From contig OX291544.1 of NCBI GenBank assembly GCA_946406115.1, positions 9,796,001 to 9,860,000 on the forward strand: a stretch of 64,000 bases of DNA, in the 5' to 3' direction. Made by a program: the position numbers and the translations under genes. A model generated the notes under the pieces. It saw nothing but the letters and a program-made list of their open reading frames with translations, was not told the DNA's origin and searched no databases. Source of the stretch: Apoda limacodes (taxonomy: Eukaryota; Arthropoda; Insecta; Lepidoptera; Limacodidae). Below are positions 1 to 12,960 of the stretch, one piece after another. Each line of letters opens with the position of its first letter. The stretch's first letter is position 1.

Positions 1-743
1 GTTTTACTCTCAGTAGTTTTCTATAAGTTGTTGTAGATCTATCTTTCCTCGTTTACTCAAAAGCTTAACCAACCAAAATTAGATTTAATTGTATCTCAGC
101 TTTTGTTGATCGTAATATAATAGATTGACGTGCTCTTTGTCGTTGAATTATAGGCCACAAGTGTAGAGTAGCCAAGAGAAGCCATACGTTATACGCACAA
201 CCTAAACAATCATTTTATTAAGTCAGTCATCGAAGGTGTCTAGACGTAGCAGTTGTGAGGTGCCGTGCGTGGTGAGACGGTAGACGAGCGGACCCAACGA
301 GCCTATGTTATTTCATATGGCTAGTAGGATGCTGTCCAACCAGTCTTACATGTTGCCGCGGCGGCGAAATGACGTTGTCAAATTTATCAAGGGCTATGAC
401 TAACTGTATGAATTAAATGAATGTTTCGGTTTTGTATATAGTTGCTATTTATAGAAAACATTTCTCCAACTCACATTTATAGTTTACATCATTTTTTTTT
501 TATATTTAATATTACATATTAGCAGGTTTTGCTTATTTAAGGCTACGTAAATTAGGAGTTCAAAAAATCATATCGTCAAAATGTATAGATGATGTAAATC
601 CGATAATAAATCCGATATCTAATACTGGAAGAATCTGGAACCTCAGTGAGTTTGGTACGAAACAACTAACTCTACTATCTTATGGCATGGTATTTGATGA
701 TAAACTGCCTGAAACTAGCTTATTAGCTTTTCTGATCTCCTAG
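1..743 (+). other. intron sequence upstream of the RhoGAP exons
   Basis: No exon could be assigned here. The stretch ends in a pyrimidine-rich acceptor with AG at 742-743 that leads into the first recognisable exon. Because the first visible exon begins inside the C2-to-RhoGAP linker, the gene must continue to the left of the window. A GC-richer patch at about 235-370 was read in all plus frames and is broken by stops within about 20 codons, so it is not called as coding. Confidence 0.55.
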
Positions 744-3700
744 ATGGAGCCACGCGGCACGTTGTACATGCGGTTAAGGCACACGGAGCCAGTGGAGTTG
801 TTCCGCCGTCGACCTGCGGCGCCACGACCTGGTGGCACCGGCGTCTTTGGCGTTGAGCTCGACACGTTGATCGGTCGTGAACCACGTGCGCCACACGCCC
901 CGCCCGTGCCGCTCATCGTGAGACGTTGTGTCGACGAGATCGAGAGGAGGGGGCTAGACATTATCGGTATATCGGAAAATTTTATAATTTTAGTATCCCA
1001 ATATGCTGTTCAGAAACTAGCTGGATAAGTAACTAGCTCGTTCGGTTGATGAAAAAACCAGTCATGTGCGAGTCGAATTCAATATGGCGCCGCCTTAGCG
1101 AAATGGAGCTATTGCATTTTGTCTACATGTAGTATTATAGCACATTAAGCGCAAAATTTAAAGTAGTTTGAAAGTAGCAAGTGTTTTTTTTCAGTCCTTA
1201 ATAGAATCCGGTCCTTTTGTGTGCAAAGACCTCAGTCACAAAAAAAAATCTCAAACTACATCTAATCGTTGGTACAGGTTTATACCGATTATGTGGATCG
1301 GCGAGCAAGAAACGCATACTACGGGAGGCTTTCGAGAGGAACGCACGGGGCGTAGAGCTGACCCCAGATTCAGTTCCTGACATCAATGTAATCACAGGCC
1401 TGCTCAAAGATTACCTCAGGGAGCTACCGCAGCCACTGTTCAGTCGTTGTCTCTATCAGATGACCTTAGATGCTCTAGGTTAGTATAAAATAAAAAACAA
1501 AACAGAGGCTGTTAATGGGTTTGTCATATTAAGAAGTTTTATATTGGTTCATTGCTGCTTAGCCAAGTCCCAAGACTTACTTTTCTATTCCTTTTTAGGA
1601 GTATGTCTACCAGATGATAAAGAAGGCAATGCTCGTCTGATGGCTTCGATTGTGGAATGCCTCCCCCGAGCGGCTCGTGCCACTCTTGTTTTTCTTCTTG
1701 ACCATTTGGCTTTGGTGGTGGCGGCACAAGACAGAAACAAGATGTCTCCGCAGCACCTTGCAGTTGCACTAGCCCCGCCTTTGATGCTGCAGTCTCAACC
1801 ACCTACGGAGCTGGACTATCAAAGACCTATCCATGTGCTGCAGTGTCTTCTTCAGATTTGGCCTGCTCCTAAGCGTTCAGGTAATGTAGTCACTCGTGCC
1901 CATATAAGAATCTGTAAATAAGTTAGTGTTTTGTGTCGTTGCTATCGGGGCCGCGCCTAGGTGCCAAACGCAACCTGTTTTTTGTTTTTGGCAACACTAC
2001 CTTTGTGGTTGTCATTAGTCTGTGCAATTAAAATAACCTAGTGCTTTGTACCAGTTACATTGAAGTAAGGACAAACTTGTGGACTCAAGGTAGTTAACTT
2101 ATATTTATATACCTTTAATTTATGTTACATCTTGTCCCTACCTTTTATTTCCTTTCTCAGTTTAGGCTATAATTTAGGACTCCCTTAGGTCCCCTTAGAA
2201 GGCAGAGGACAGACAGAGGTTGTCCATTTAGGTACAACAACAACTATTGAGGTAAATAAACTTGTTCCTTTAATTTAGGGTTTAATTGTACCTGTCATCT
2301 TTGACAAAATAGTTAGATATCTGAGTTTAGCGAGTTCTCTATAAATTACGTAGGAGAACAAGGAGTAGGAGATGAAGGGGAGCAATCTAATTCCAATTAT
2401 CTGTACGCATGCATAGCAAGCAATGTTTAACTTAAAATACAAAAAACAAGCAACACTAACTTTTGTTAACTTAATCGTTTTTTTTCTTTTAGTCCTTTTA
2501 GTATCACATGAATTTGAAAAAATATTTAAATTATTTTAAAATTTAAATAATGTTATTTTACTATTATTTAAATAAAATGCAACAATTAAATCAATTTAGA
2601 CCATGATTTAAATATAAGAAAACTTGCAGATGTAGCATGCGTAAATGCTGAGTTTGTTTATCAGAGAAAATATGCATAATCTTTGCAGTGCCTTAACGCA
2701 TGTTTCTTTGTAGACAGTTCGGCGCGGCGAGCCAGCAACCGGGCTGCGTGGAAACAGAGCCAGTGCGTCGCCAGCGGCCTCACTCACGCAAGGTACATTT
2801 TATTCCAATTGAGTTCCCATGAAAGGTACATTTTAATCTACTCGATGTACCTTATTTTTTTTTGCTAGCTCTATAGATATTTTGGACATCTTTCCATAAA
2901 AAATGATGTTCATAGATAAAGCCTATCGGGGACTTTCTTGGTTGTGTGGAAATAAGTGCATAGTTATACGTTATGCGCCTACCTACGTTTCTACGTATCC
3001 CCAACCACAATTAACTCGTAAAAATAAATTTATCAACTTCCTAATAATACTTTCTTTTTCAAAAAACGATATTAGTTTGTGTTTTCTGACATATACAAAC
3101 AATACGTACATTACAAACATTATGTATGTTTTTAAGAGTGAAAACCTGAATGAAAGTGAAAAAATGAAATTCAAGAAGAGTGAATACTATCTTGAGTAAA
3201 AAAAGAAAATACATTTGTTCAGGCCGAGCTCCGCCCTCAGTCAGTCCATATCGGCCTCCAGTGGCAGCATCAGCAGCATCTCCGCCAGCTCTATCGGGTC
3301 GGCCCGCACCCGACCGATCGCCGCCCGCACATGCTCTCTCATCAGTCAGGGCCGGCCCATATCGTCCGCAGTCGCCTCTGCGCGGGCCACTGCCCGCTCC
3401 TCCTCGCTCACGACAGGTGACCTCAATACTTTCAGGTATTATGTCCTGCAGCGTCCAATCGTCATCCGCACATGCTTACTCATCAATCAAAGCCGGCCCA
3501 TATTAACCGCAGTCGCCTCCGCGCAACATTACTCCTTACAGGTGACTTCATACTTTCTGGAACTTTTTCTTGCAGCGTCAGAGTTCGCAACGCACAAATG
3601 TCAGTCCTTGCTCATATTATAGTTAAAGCATGGTTAAATTATGCCCTTAATATTAAGAGAACCACTGCCTATTAAGACTTGGTCTGAATAGGCAACCGCA

Positions 3701-4358
3701 ATATTTCCAGGAATTATATTCTGCAAAACCTGACTGCTCACCAGCTGCATTTGTTTCCTGCGGGCGGTCTATATTGCCCAAACCGAACATATCCGCAGAG
3801 ATTGCGTGATAATTTCATTGATGGTAACTTTAAAGTAAGTATGTTTCCAGCTAATCCTCTTTTAAAAACTGATTTTAATCTGTATAGGTGACAGTATCCT
3901 CCCCCGGTTCGCCCAGCAGTAGTTCCGGCAGTCACAGCCCAGCGGACACTATCAAGCACGGTGGCTCTGTGTCTTCAATACTGAGGCAGCCGGAGCGCGC
4001 GATCTCCCCTCGCATCTCACCTCGGAATTCACCGCGCGCTTCACCTCGGGACTCGCCGCGGTCAACGCCGCGAGATAATATGGGGACTCCAAGAGACAAT
4101 ATGGGTACTCCGCGGGATACGGGGTCCCGTGAGTCTCCACGGTCGGCGATCCCTGGGACATCGGCCGGACTAGCTGTGACTTTGAACAGTAATATCGGCA
4201 GCGGGAGTGGGATTATGTTGGGTAATGCTAGCAGCAGTGGCGCTCTAAGCCCGCGATATAACTCTAACAACCCATTCCTGCAGCAGTACGACGCTGAAGA
4301 AGAGGCTGAGGCCTGGAGGACCGCCGACATTTTCTCCCCGCCATCTACGCACACATAG
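744..4358 (+). CDS. RhoGAP100F: RhoGAP100F / SYD-1-like Rho GTPase-activating protein, C-terminal exons (5' part outside window)
   Basis: Six exons join without a stop: 744-966, 1278-1478, 1599-1880, 2718-2792, 3223-3416 and 3888-4358 (TAG stop). Intron phases are 1,1,1,1,0 and all borders are GT-AG. About 480 residues are encoded here. The first exon holds the end of the C2 region ([15 protein letters not shown]). Exons 1-3 form the RhoGAP domain, with the arginine-finger context GLYRLCGS, then [14 protein letters not shown] and [17 protein letters not shown]. The last exons are low-complexity Ser/Pro/Arg sequence with repeated SPR and NMGTPRD units. By homology the product is the SYD-1/RhoGAP100F family (PDZ, C2, RhoGAP), a presynaptic assembly protein; the finger Arg suggests active GAP chemistry on Rho-family GTPases. 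The acceptor at 2716-2717 rather than 2712-2713 is chosen because only it keeps phase into the last exon. Family call is from recognised sequence, not a search. Confidence 0.88.
3425..3740 (+). repeat. decayed tandem duplicate of the penultimate RhoGAP exon inside the next intron
   Basis: The 3' half of exon 3223-3416 with its donor and following intron bases reappears at about 3455-3560: the stretch from CCGCACATGCT through the GCCGGCCCATAT and CCGCAGTCGCCT blocks to CAGGTGAC and TCA...ACTTTC is shared in the same order. The duplicate has TAT-TAA where the exon has TAT-CGT, so the parental reading frame is closed. Shorter echoes of the post-donor block (TTTC-GGAA/TATT-TTCTGCAG type) recur near 3551-3585 and 3696-3725. 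This explains the spurious long ORFs that run through the donor in this intron. Confidence 0.7.
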
Positions 4359-5050
4359 TGCTCATAGCGAATTGAGATTTTCTAGTCAATTTTTTTAAAG
4401 AATCGAATGTGTGCTACGATTCCACTGTATATTATGTTGATGAGCGTGGGTGCGTTCGTATATTGATTGTTATATAAAGCGAGTAATGTATATTGTGAGA
4501 TTGTATACTGACGCGCGAGGCTCGCGTCGCCGGCTACGCGCGCTCCGCCCCGTAGTCGCTATAGTGTTTATCATATTATATTGTACATTGTATATAGTAT
4601 ACTTATATGTAGGTACACTCCAATTTTGTACCGTAGGGCGGAGAGCGGGAGCTGCAGCGCTACACATCATCCCACATATCAGAGGCTTGTGTACACGTGC
4701 GACACGCTATCGGACCCCGATCATATATAGCATTAGGGTACATTCAAATATATAAAGTTCCGAATATAATGATCACTTTTAATGTCACATAGATATATTA
4801 AACTAAGAGATAAAAGGTGATTTAAGATGTTTCAGAAATTTATTACAAACCCTACCATCTGGACTAGAAGATATCAATAGCAATTTAAAAACTGCTATTA
4901 GTTTATCGTTATTAGATATGATATATATAAATTTAGTTTAAAAACACCTCATGTAATCAGATTAAATGATTTTCAAAAAAAAATATAAATAAATTGCTTT
5001 GAGCAAGACGCTCTGCTTCTGAGATCAGAGTAGCTTTTTGAAGCATCTTA
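4359..5050 (+). other. probable 3' UTR of the RhoGAP100F-like gene
   Basis: This stretch directly follows the TAG stop. It contains no supported exon; the 101-codon open frame at 4450-4755 has no recognisable protein content. It holds TGTATATA at 4589-4596, which fits the Pumilio element UGUANAUA, with near matches nearby (TGTATATT about 4424). Such elements are common in neuronal 3' UTRs, but an AT-rich sequence gives them by chance. The real 3' end could lie further downstream. Confidence 0.45.
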
Positions 5051-5100
5051 AATAAAGTCTGAAATCTTATTCAATAAATTTAGTCCTCCCAGTGTCGGTA
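5051..5100 (+). terminator. candidate polyadenylation signals
   Basis: Two AATAAA hexamers lie at 5051-5056 and 5073-5078, followed within about 25 bases by a G/T-rich stretch (GTGTCGGTAGGGGG, 5092-5105) of the kind expected downstream of a cleavage site. They are the first pair with a suitable downstream element after the stop codon. Other AATAAA motifs occur further right, so this is a candidate only. Confidence 0.35.
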
Positions 5101-5109
5101 GGGGGCACA

Positions 5110-8100
5110 AGTCTATACCTAGAGAACGTATCATAGTGCAGACGTGTGAACTGTCTTGAGACTGAGGCCATATCAGAGTAGCAGTAGGCATCTAGGTACT
5201 AGAATGAGCGATTAGTTAAACTGCGGTTAACCTAGAATTTCTACCTAAACTACTGTTCACAACACTATCTGAACTAAAGTAATCCTAGTTCTCTTCTATA
5301 ATCTCTTGTAATCTAAATTTTGATAAATATAGCATAAGTAATGTATTGTTTACTAGTCGCTGATTCTATAGATGAACGGAATCTTTAAATATTGTTAGAT
5401 CGGTCGCAATCTCAAGATCAGAGATTCGATACTTAAATTTCTATTGATTTGCGGGCTAAACTATTTAATGTCCCTCAAGTTTTTGAAACTCGAAAGTAGT
5501 TTCTCAGCTCTGATAGAGCGTCTGCTAGACATACTCGTAATAACAGGGCTATAAATTGACCAATGACAGCACTGATTGATTTCTCACTGCCATGATTGGT
5601 CCTTTTTTGATAGGGATCATAATAGTGTACACTTGTTTATATGTCTTTCAGAGGCTATAAAGTTACTAGTTACTTTTGAGCAACACTTCAAGACGGGTTT
5701 TTTTACCAAATATTTTAGCTGTTTACAAATTTTTAGTATAGCACAAATAATATGACTGAAATGGAACACAAACAAATGTTTTTGATATGAACTTTACTTT
5801 TTCTGTTCCTCTTTTGTAAACGATATTAGTATCTATAACGCTAGTGTATGTATGACCTCGCCACTAAATGTATATTTATCAATTAAAAAAGGATTCATTT
5901 AATACTTAACTATTTCCCGGTAGACTTTTAAAGGTAATATTACTGTAGGCAGTTTGTCAGGCATTTATATCTCATCATTTATATCAATACAAAAACTGTT
6001 GTTTATGTTACGGTAAATATCAAAATTTGTATTTAGGAGTATTGTACTTGAAATTTGTTTTCAGGGTACTGTACTTGTAATTTATTCCTCCTAAGCGCAT
6101 CGAGCTCAACATTTTGTACTTAGCGCATTGAACTTGTTGTTACTGCACAGCGTAGTAAAAATGTTAGGTACACAGATACTGAAATGAGACGGCATTGTTT
6201 TAATTTTCTTCCTTAACCTTTATTTATTTATTTCCTGTTTGGGTCGACTACTAAGCCCAAGGAACTGATAAAGGTAATGGTTTTCCACAAAGCTACCGCC
6301 GATACTTGACCTTTGTAGCCCTGAGGGGAAAGGAGCCTTAATCATTTTTTTAGGTATTCAGTGGTAAACCTAACTTTTAAAAATTTTAAACCAACCGAAG
6401 GCCTCTTAACATATTTAACATGCCTTAACTAATCTCTCGGAAGGAGCTTCAAAACTATGCTACTAATAATATCCAATCCATATAAAAATAAAAAATCCAA
6501 AGACAGACTACTAATAAATAAAGGTTTCCTAAAAAAAGAAACTTCCCAGGTTTTAGCAGGCAATATGTGCTATAATTGATCCTAGGTAATTGCAGTAACA
6601 TGACTTTATTATACAGTATATAGTTCTTTATCGTGAAGGTAAACAATTAGGACAATACTACCCTGGTGATGTTGTTACATAAATTGTTATCGATACAATT
6701 ACGAGTGATTAAAACCATAAGGGGTAATGAAAGTATCATAAAGATCTTGCACATTTTTGCGTATGCTAATGAAAATGGAATGTTAAAAAATACCTTGGTT
6801 TAAATTTTTGGGCAATTGCATTGTTAAAAAATTAGCTCGGTAGAAAGTACCGCATGAGCAACTTCTCTTGAGTTTTTTTTTTAATTTGAGAATTAATAAT
6901 ATAATGAATAAATTTGAGAATTAAAAAAGTAATATTGCGTCTTTAAAAAAAAAACAGTTTTTTCGCGATAAAAAACAAACCGCTGGACTGATTTTGCTCA
7001 AACTCTTTTCAGATCTAAGTCATGACGTGGCGTATCGATTGATATGGTCAAAGTAATTTTGACCATTAGTTCATAAGATATCGAGGGGCAAAAAAAGCTA
7101 GCATACCTACATACATTCACACACATTCACATTACTCTAAAAATGATGGCAAACGATTCTCAAAACAGCAAATTTAGCGATTTCGATTTTCAGACCTATT
7201 ATTATAATTTCCCTCAAGAGAAGTTAAAAAGTCTTAGATTTAGTTAATACAGGGCCCTATATACATATTTTTATTCAAGATAACGAAGAAACTATAGGTG
7301 TTTTCATTTAAGTTAAGTTTTGGTGGTGTTGTAGATAACGTTATTTACCTACTTATTCAAATTGTGCAGAAAAATATTTTGATAATTTTGCGAAATTTAT
7401 TACTGTGTAGATAGACAATTATGCTTAGTTTATAAAATATTGCTACAACTACTAGAAACTAGCTTCTATATTTTAGAAAATAACAAAAAATCTTAGTCCA
7501 TTAATATAAAACAAAATATCCTATACTGTTTATAAAAATCATATACAAAGCTTTTGGACAGTGGGGACAATTTGAGAAAAATATAATAGACTACATTTTA
7601 AAGATTTTCCAAAAACCGATTAAAATTGACTTATAAAGCACGAAAAAATAAAAAGAATCTTTAGTAAATAAAAAAAATTGATGGAAATATTTTACTATAC
7701 ATGATTTAATAATATTTACACTTTCATAATGATGTCTAATAGTTTGAATGGGTAATGTTGATGTATTAGGAAGTGTCTCTACTGCCCTTAGCTTAGTGAT
7801 TTAAACGTGGTAGAGTATCTGTTGGTGGTAGGTAACAAAGGGTAACTTGAAGTGTAGCTCGACAGTCTTTAGCCGTTAGTAGTGAATAGTAACTACGGCG
7901 GGCGCATGGCTATGGTTGGGTTCGTCGCGGTGACAATCCTGAGAGATTAGGTACACTTCTTTTTTTACACAATTGTATATCTGCACGTTTTTTAACTGCT
8001 ATATGTACAGTGCTAAGTTCGTATGCGTGGTTAAGCTGGACTTTTTATGTTTCGACTTTTGATTTGGTTTTTTTTTCCTATGTCAGATTTTTTACAAATA

Positions 8101-11100
8101 TTTTTCCTTAAAAAAAAAATTATATTTTATATATATTTCATATTTAGATATATGAAATATATATGAAATAGAATTCGTTAGCTATCCATATATAAAGATT
8201 GATATATGTATCAATATTTATGAAATCGACCTTATTATATCTCTACTAGTATTGAAGAAATGCAATTTTCATTTTAAATTTCAAACTTCGTAGTTTTAGT
8301 AATTAAGTCTACAGTTCACACAATTTAACTACTTATTTTTTTTGCTTTGTATATTCTAAGGCGTCCTTGTTCAAATAAAAGATGTAATTATTTATTTAAA
8401 TATGTAGGTATTCGTTTGTGCGAACCAAAATTTACAATGAGAAAGCTTCAATATAATACTGAAATTGCTTGCAAAAATGTGTTATCCTATATTTTAATGT
8501 AAATGAATATGGAATAATCAGAACTGTAACGGAAATACATAATTTGAAAATTTGCTTGCATAATCAATTTATATCGCCGACTAGACTCTAAAAAATAGCT
8601 AAAGTATTACCCTCACCAATTTTTTATTTCACCAATGAAATTTTTTTTGTCCCGATATGCACACTGTGCAGTTTTGACTCTTAAGTACTATATACTTTAT
8701 TGTACAAAATGTGCTTGTTTCCAACTATTTATTTCGGTTTATTCAATGTCTTTCTTGCTTAAGTTACAGTGCAGGTGACAATAATATTCATTGCTTCGTT
8801 GAAAAATAAATCATATGTAAAATATAATAAAAAGAACAATTTCTCTGTATGTGCGAATGTGCTGTTAGTTATGCGTTGAATCTTGTATGCGTAAAATCTC
8901 ACCTTTTTGCAATAAGATGTAATCCTTATATTCATCTTAATTAATTTGTAAAGATTATATATCTATTATTGATCATAAATTAAGTTGATAAATTTATAGA
9001 TCCAGATAGATTAAATTATATACAAAATTTCTATTGTAAAAGTAAACCATAGGTAGTTGTGTCATTTATTGTGATATAGATTTTTGTTGATTGTCTTTTA
9101 GAAATAGTTACCTATTTGTTGTTGATGGATTTTAGGTTAGGCGAAGATACAGGATGTAGTCAAATGCAACGGTTATTAATAAATCTAAAGACAAATAATG
9201 TTTTGAATATAAAGAAACAGTAAAAAGAATGATTAAAATTGATATTATCCGTGGTTTAAAGCGTTTTTGGGCTTAAATTCCACGCGAATAATATTGTGTA
9301 CTGTATAAGTGGAAATAAAATCAGCAAAACAGATATGTATATATTTTTAATTTATGAGTAAAAGGTATAGTCCGGGCAAAGCGTATACTCTTATTTTCCG
9401 GATATAGCTGAACATGTATAGGTACTATGTGGACTAGCTAACCGAAAGCTGTGGAAAAGAATGGCCATGATTGAGGAAAAGTATCGTAAATATTATTGAT
9501 AGCAAATTTTACTGAAAGGAAAAATTTCTTATTTTCTTAAACAAGTAAAACTTCATTCAAAGATTTTCCGAAATCTCACCTGTCTTAATCAGGAACTGAA
9601 CGTGTAAAATATGGAAAAAACCAACCTGTTTTTGATGATATTGGTCGTAAGAGACAATAATAAGGATCAATTTCTTTTAAATGACTTAATATCTTAAAAA
9701 AAATATAAAAAAGACCTATAATTAGTTATTACTAATTTAAAGCAATCAAACAATACCTATAATATTTAATTAATATAATATTTATTACTTATCGGGTGGT
9801 AAATATTTATTTATCTTTCTTGATCATTTTAATTGAAGATATACTATGATATTTTTAAGAAATTGATCCATACGAATGACACTTGCGACTGATGTCATAA
9901 AATTATTAATTAATATATAAAGTTTAAAATTATGTTCCTCGTATCTGCCTGTACCACAGGCAGTTTACTTAGATAGATAGATAGATTTTTGGTAATCGTT
10001 TGCAGATGGCTACATCAGGTTATGTCACAAAAGAAATAATAGACCTCTTTCACTGTGTTGTATAAAGTGGAGGGTCTCTCAAGCTAGCCACCGCTGTATG
10101 TTTGCGTTGCGGGGCCTCTGGCCTCTCGAATATCAGTATTCCGAAAATTTTGGTAAAACGTAGCGTTAATACGTGTAATAACGCCGCTCGTATCTGTACC
10201 GGGTGGCTTGAACACAGACGAAAATAAATAATACGACGTTAATTTATACAGTTTTTTTTATTTACTCCCTACCTCGTAGTTCAGTTGAGGCTACGTGCTG
10301 TACATAGGGCGTGGGATGATTCCTGCACATGACAAACATTTATGTAATTCTCAATCGGTTTTATTTTTTGTATGTTAATCTAGTACATGGTTAATTTGTG
10401 CTTCGAATTTACTTTAAATCTGTTTAGCCAGAAAAGCATAATTAAGTAGCAATGATCCGATGAATTAATATTAGGTGTTTGAACCTATTGAATTTTTACT
10501 TTGTTTTTTTTTTAAGTTCACGAAGTATTCACCCACTATTTCAGTATTTACTCTTGTCTAGCGTAGTGGAAACTTACAATAAAGCCTTTTGTATAAGTCG
10601 ACTGAACGAAAAGAAAAAAAACTTTTTAAACTATGTTCACAAACTTAAGTACAATTTTGTGAGTGGTGCCTTCGAGGCCTAATAAACAGAAATCTATCAA
10701 TATTATGGATGTGTCTAGATCAACGCGGCTACACAAAATATGAAGTTATGTATGGTTTGTGCATACATTTCATAAATTTCTTTAAATTGCTTTTTTTTTA
10801 CTTGAAAATAGTTTATAAACAGATTTAATGACTTTTGATGGTTTAGTTACGATTTAATGCATATAGGTAACGTTAAAAGAATTCACAAATGGCCTCTAGC
10901 CCAAGTTTCATTGGTCTTGGGGCGTTTTGACAAAAATCAATAAAAAGTTTTGATTAGTTTTTGCGTACTAGGTAGGTAAAATTAGAATAAGTAGTTAAAT
11001 TTAATGTTGAAATGATTTACTTATGAATTTAGCAAAATTTTAAATGACTTGAACAATATAACTAGTTTTAATGATTCTTGACTAAGGTAATACTAGGATG

Positions 11101-11480
11101 AAAATTCAAATAATTTAAAATATTGTTAAACTGATTACTGTTTTGAATAGTTTTTTACGACGCAGTGATTCTAAAAACCCAAACTTAAATAATTTTACTT
11201 ATTTCTGTCACTATCAGTTCTGGTACACATACATACCAAAACTTGGTTGCCGGCTATTTGTTTAATTAATATTGAGTTCTTATGAAACGATGCATCTCCT
11301 AAAGCATTTTATTTATTTTTGACTAAATTCGTAACGTACATATTTTATTACATTTAGTAAGATTTAACAGTTTAGTTCTTATTAAATGATCATAAGTATA
11401 GGAGGTAGATATAAACATGTCGCTACATGATTGAAACGGCAAGGTAGGTTAGGGGGGTCAGTCTGCGCGGGGCGGGAACA
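5110..11480. other. non-coding AT-rich sequence
   Basis: No exon, RNA gene or clear transposon was recognised. Open frames are short and composition-driven. Local structures include a 15 bp inverted repeat (8129-8143 with 8150-8164), a GATA tract near 9973-9986, and a slightly GC-richer patch near 10,060-10,210. The stretch may partly be a long 3' UTR or introns of an unseen gene. Confidence 0.5.
8129..8164. repeat. 15 bp AT-rich inverted repeat (hairpin)
   Basis: Arm 8129-8143 is the exact reverse complement of 8150-8164, with loop TTAGAT. It lies within a longer run of TATA and ATATAT sequence, so chance or microsatellite turnover is a sufficient explanation. Confidence 0.6.
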
Positions 11481-11489
11481 AGTGCAACA

Positions 11490-12960
11490 AAAAACTGTGG
11501 GTGTAAATTTCAATGTTCAGAAAAATTCACTGTGGAGGAACATGAGCAAATTTGTGGAACTTGGAGTCTAGACTACGCAGACAGAAGGATTTTATTCTTG
11601 CAAACGTAAAAGCATACGAACCAATGAGAATTTAAGTCGCCGCTTAGAGAAGAAGAAAGACGATGCGATCATATACTTAAAAAAAATCTAGCAATTCAAA
11701 AAGTGTGTGAAAATTTTTTCAAAGTGACGCTCTGTATTTCTAATGGTCTTATTAATAAGGCATTTACTTCTGTTAACCAATAAGGCAGTTTTGGAGGTCA
11801 AGAACGACGTGGCAACATGAGGCTTATAATAAAATAAGTCAGGTTGACGAAGACTATGTAAAAAAACATAAAGAGAGTTTTCCTACTGTTGAATCTTATT
11901 ATTGCAGAAAAACATCATCAAAACTTTATTTAGAATGTGGTCGTTCTATTTCCAAAATGTACGAATTGTATGTGGAGAAGTGCTAGGAAGATTACAAAGA
12001 GCCAGTGTCAATAAATGTGTATAGAAAAATTTTTTGTACACATTTCTATCTTGATTTTCACAAACCTAAACAAGACCAATGTCTACTTTGCAACAAGTAC
12101 AAAACAGCAAAAAACGAAAATTCACCGGATTTAGACACATAAGAACAGAAATATGTAAAACATATTGAGCTAAGAGTCAGAGCCAGGCAGCTAAAGAAGC
12201 AGACAAGAAACGTGCTAATGAAGATGAAAGTTTTAATTCTATTACAATTGATCTACAAAAAATACTTCATATGCCAAGTAGTCAGGTGTCTCTACTTTAC
12301 TATATACGTAAACTGAATGTATATAACGCAACGATATATAAAAGTAAGTCACCAAACGACGGTTACTGCTTTTTATGGACAGAATTAGATGGTCAAAAAG
12401 AAAGAAATGAAGTAGCAACAGCTCTATATTTCTGGGTTAAACGTTTGCCAGAAACTATGACTGAAATTTCAATTTTTTCTGATACCTGCACTGCCCAAAA
12501 TAGTAAATTTGGTTTGTCTTTTATTGCTTTTGGTGCAAATAATAAATCTGCAGGTTATTGAGTAGAAATATTTAGAATCTAACCATAGCCATATGGAAGT
12601 AGACAGCATGCATAGTGTAATTGAGCACCAAATGAGCAAAATGTCTATTTTCTCTATAACAGATTTGTGCAATTTGATCAAATTGGCAAGATCTAACCGA
12701 AAATTAAAAAAAGGCAGTGTGCCGAAAAAGCCATATGAACCCGTATTAATGAATCACACAGATCTGCTAGACTTAAAAGGTTTAGCTAATAATCTCATGT
12801 TAAACAAGAAGGTAAGATGTGATGGTGATGTGATTCAGTGGCTTTAGGTTCGAAAATATAGTAAGTATAGGTACGATTACACATCTAAATTTAAAGAATT
12901 AAATGTGCTGGAAAATGTGAAGCAAAAGAAAAGTCCTAGGAAGCGCAAACCAAATGATAC
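11490..12960 (+). pseudogene. decayed transposase-like gene (zinc-ribbon plus D-T-C-x2-Q-N family)
   Basis: Fragments of one protein follow each other in the right order but are split by stops and shifts. A Cys-rich start lies near 11,493 (CGCKFQCSEKF, then YADRRIL). Next, at about 11,860-12,140, come SFPTVESYYCRKTSSKLYLE, SISKMYELYVEKC, a TAG at 11984-11986, FCTHFYLDFHKPKQDQCLLC (a C-x2-C pair) and a stop at 12140-12142. At 12,271-12,561 there is VSLLYYIRKLNVYNATIY and then FSDTCTAQNSKFG. At 12,593-12,847 there is MEVDSMHSVIEHQMSK. I recognise this from many multicopy uncharacterised insect proteins that behave as mobile or domesticated transposon genes, possibly the DUF7869 group, but I cannot give a named superfamily. 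The D/N/H/D pattern suggests an RNase H-like nuclease core. At least three stops make this copy non-functional. Confidence 0.6.

Noticed and set aside
4450..4755. 101-codon open frame after the RhoGAP stop
   Set aside because: No recognisable protein features; it lies in the probable 3' UTR.
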